NCBI GenBank assembly: GCA_036245525.1
Contig: BTPG01000002.1
Coordinates: 165,199,463 to 165,263,462 of the forward strand
From: Semisulcospira habei
Lineage: Eukaryota > Mollusca > Gastropoda > Semisulcospiridae
Length of the DNA: 64,000 bases
Direction of reading: 5' to 3'
The notes under the pieces were generated by a model. It did not search any database, had not been told where the DNA came from, and saw only the letters and a list, made by a program, of their open reading frames with translations. The position numbers and the translations under genes were made by a program. How positions within the stretch are numbered: position 1 is the stretch's first letter; every line of letters starts with the position of its first letter. Shown here piece by piece: positions 31,887 to 35,500 of this stretch.

Positions 31887-32506
31887 TTCATATCACGTTA
31901 AATATAAAATTAGGTAAAAACAACAAAAATACCTCATGACAAATGACGTTTGACAAACCAATGACACATATGCACGCATCTCCAAGAGGCATAGATCCGC
32001 AAGTGCCTGGAGGGCGCATGAACATCTATGCCTCTTGAGGATGTTTGCAGCGCGCGCATGCAAACGCGCACACGCATACGCATACACACACATCGACGCG
32101 CTTTCAGAAGAGCATGCGGTGTACTTAGTATAGCATGTAGCTAGGTAAATTATAAAGTCAACTGGATTGAACACAAATTATAGCAAGACTGAAATTGTAC
32201 CGTGAAATTCTAGTTCGTCACCATTTTCCCAAGTCTTGAAGCGAAAGTGAATCTCATATTAGTTAAATATAAAATTACGTAAAAACAAAAAAATACGTCA
32301 CGACAAATGACGTTTGACAAACAAATGACGCGTGTGCACTGCGCGCGCCCCTTCTAGAGTTCACTATGACGCATTGGCACATCTGCGAGGCTTTTCAGAA
32401 GGAGATATTTGAACATCAGAATCAAGTAAAAAACAAAAGGTAGAGACCCTTGACAGCGAAGACATCTGTCATATAGAAGGGACTTTGTGGGTTATGGTTC
32501 ATCCCA

Positions 32507-32551
<45 letters not shown>

Positions 32552-35500
32552 TTATTTTATTTATTTTTTTATTTTTTTTTTTTTGGTATGTGTGTGTGTT
32601 TATTTAATTTTTTTTGTTTTGTTTTGTTTGTTTGATTTTTTTTTTTTTTGTATGTGTGTGTGCTTATTTAATTTTTTTTGTTTTGTTTTGTTGTTTGTTT
32701 GATTTTTTTTTTGGGGGGGGGTGGCAGAGGGGGGGGGGGAAGTTGGGGGGGGGGGAGGGGAGGGGCGGGGGTGGTGGTGGAGGGGGAGGGGGCTCTAGGA
32801 CTGAGGCGCTATACCTTGGTATGCGCTTGGTCTACGAGCTGCTTAGAGAGAAATTTTGGTCAATTGTGCGGGTAAGTCAAACACCATCCAGAAAGTTGAT
32901 GTGTATGTATGCGTACCTGTAGGCCGACGTAGGCTTTGGTAAAGTCCGTATTAAAGGTGATGTACTCGGGCTCCACGTTATTAGAGAAAGGGTTGCTGGT
33001 GCCGTTCCCCCGGTACACCCACCTCACTCCAGATGCGGAAAGCTCGCCTAAGCTGCAACAATAATATTAAGCGCACATGACATGTACAGCAACATGCGTC
33101 AAAACTTGAATAGGGCTCTGGGTCGAATTGCACGTCATTTTCAATAGCCTGTACCACCAGCTTGTCATAGTCCATGTAATTTTGTTTTGAGCTACTTTTA
33201 GCCCCACAAAAATGATGTCACTGCAATGCAGCGGGACGGTAGGTGGCAGTTAATGGCTAAGAGAAGTTTCTGGCGGCTGGCGAGTGAGGCCGGCGAAGAA
33301 AAGGCTCCTCCGACCGACGTCAGCCTTAGGTGGCCCGCGCACGACTAAGGCTGACGTCGGCTCAAGGAACTGTTGCTTCATGGTTGGCAGAATGAGCTGC
33401 ACGTTAGTGACCTGAACAGGAAGAGCGCGCCGCTGTAAAGTGTTGACTGACGAACTGCATTATGCCGAGGCTGCCTTGTATTATTAAACAGCTGACATCT
33501 TACGGTAGTGAGGGTGATTAACCCTTTGGTTGTCGGTAGCGAGTTGTGTCGCGATGATTCCTACAGGAATCATCGCGACAAAAATCGCTACCTACAACCA
33601 AAGGCTTAAGGTCAACCAACAAAGATGCGCCTTGCTATGTGTATTCCGGAACCAACCTTGAACTATTATGGAAATGGTCGATCCACATCTCGTAGTGTAG
33701 TGTGTCATCGGCTGAATAGGCTATTACATAGATACAGTAAAGATGAGTTTTACTGAACCAGTACTGAATCTCTCCATGTGATCCCTCCTACAAAATGGCA
33801 TCGCAACTATCCTCTACCAATTCAAATCGTTTCACCAATACTTTTATAGCCACGGATAAAATAAACATGCCGTTAAAACATTCAACCCACCGTTCATTAA
33901 ACTTGGTGAAGTCCAGATTAATAACTTCCGGTATGTTATCTATGCCCCGTGAGAACCGGATGATGCCCACGCCCCCTGGCGGATCAATCAGACGACCGTT
34001 GACCTCCACAGCCTCGTTCTCGATTGCTACCACGATGGTGCAGTCGGAGGTCGGCTGCACCATGTCAGGGAGAGCACCCACTGGAGAAAACAGTTTGACT
34101 CGTCATGTTAGCCCCGACACGCTACAGCAACCATGATAATTCAAGGGTGGTGCCAGTGTAGCTTGGCGCCTATGGGTGCACAGCATTTCTGGTACCTCCC
34201 TTGAACTATCATGGTCGATCTGTCTCCTGGATTGTAAAGTTCTACCGACGGACAAAGGGTTAAATATAAACTTCGCAAAAGGCTTGCACTTACTGGGAAT
34301 GTCGTGTAACATTTCCATGACTCCACCCGAATATGCACGGTACACCCGCACTCCACCATTGAGGCGGTCTGACTTGTTGACGTAAGATATGAAGACGTCA
34401 CCGCCGCACGTCTCTACGTCAGTGAAGTCCAGATGACTGTCCAGTGTCCTGTTGACGTAACGCAGCCTGCTTGGGTCGCTGGCGTCCACCACGTGAATAA
34501 TGCCGTCTCCTGAAGAAAAAGGCAATAAGCAATCGTGTGATATACTGAAGTGACGTAATGGAAAAATATGACGTAATTAATGCGGTCAGTGGATCTAGGG
34601 CGATAAAAGGATTTGACGTAATAACAAATGAGATCCTGCTGAAAAAGCTGAAAGTTGTGTGCCAGTATTTTAGCCACCAGTACTGTTACATTGCGGTAGC
34701 TGCATGCACAAGGTAGAGTTAATTTTATGTTTGAAAGTGTTAAAATAGCAGAAAGGAAACCCCACACTGACGGCTATCATTACATACATAATTTGTCCCG
34801 ACAAGTTTCACTGTACCCATGCTATCGTACCGCAAAATACCTTAAGGCCCCGCCACACGGGCCGGTTGTGCCCCGATTTTGAAGCCGATTCCGATCCGAT
34901 TGCGATCGGATGACGTCAATTATCCGATCCGGTCCCAATCGGCTGGGAATCGGGTGTCTATAGAACCTGCTCTATTTTCCCGATCCGAATCGGTCCCGAT
35001 CGTAAGCTTCAACCAATCAGAGCGCGTCTCGCAAAGCATGTCGTTTCAGCACGGTTTGCAAATGGCCGAACACGCCTGTTGTGATCAGTACTACCGCCGT
35101 TGCCGCTGATGTTTCGCACGCCTCTTCCCGAATATGATGCAAAACTGCTGATAATGCAAGCACATCATCATCACTGTCAAAACTAGCAGTCATTTTGCAG
35201 AACAGGTACGACTTTGATCTTCGGTTCAAACCGATCGGCTAAACTTGACAAGTCGAGAAATGTCAGTGTGGCACTGCACACGTTTTTTAGTCCGGCCCGA
35301 TCACCTACCGATTCGAAAACTGATCGGGAATCGGCCTCAAAACCGGGCTCGTGTAGCGGGGCCTTTAGCCCCATTCAGTTCCGGGGTTTACAGTATACTT
35401 GCAGCACGGATGGCTGTTTGCACCGACACCGACGGCGTTTTTTTTTTTTTTTACTGCAATGAAGGCCGGGTCAAGAATACCAAGGTTTTTCAAGGACAGT

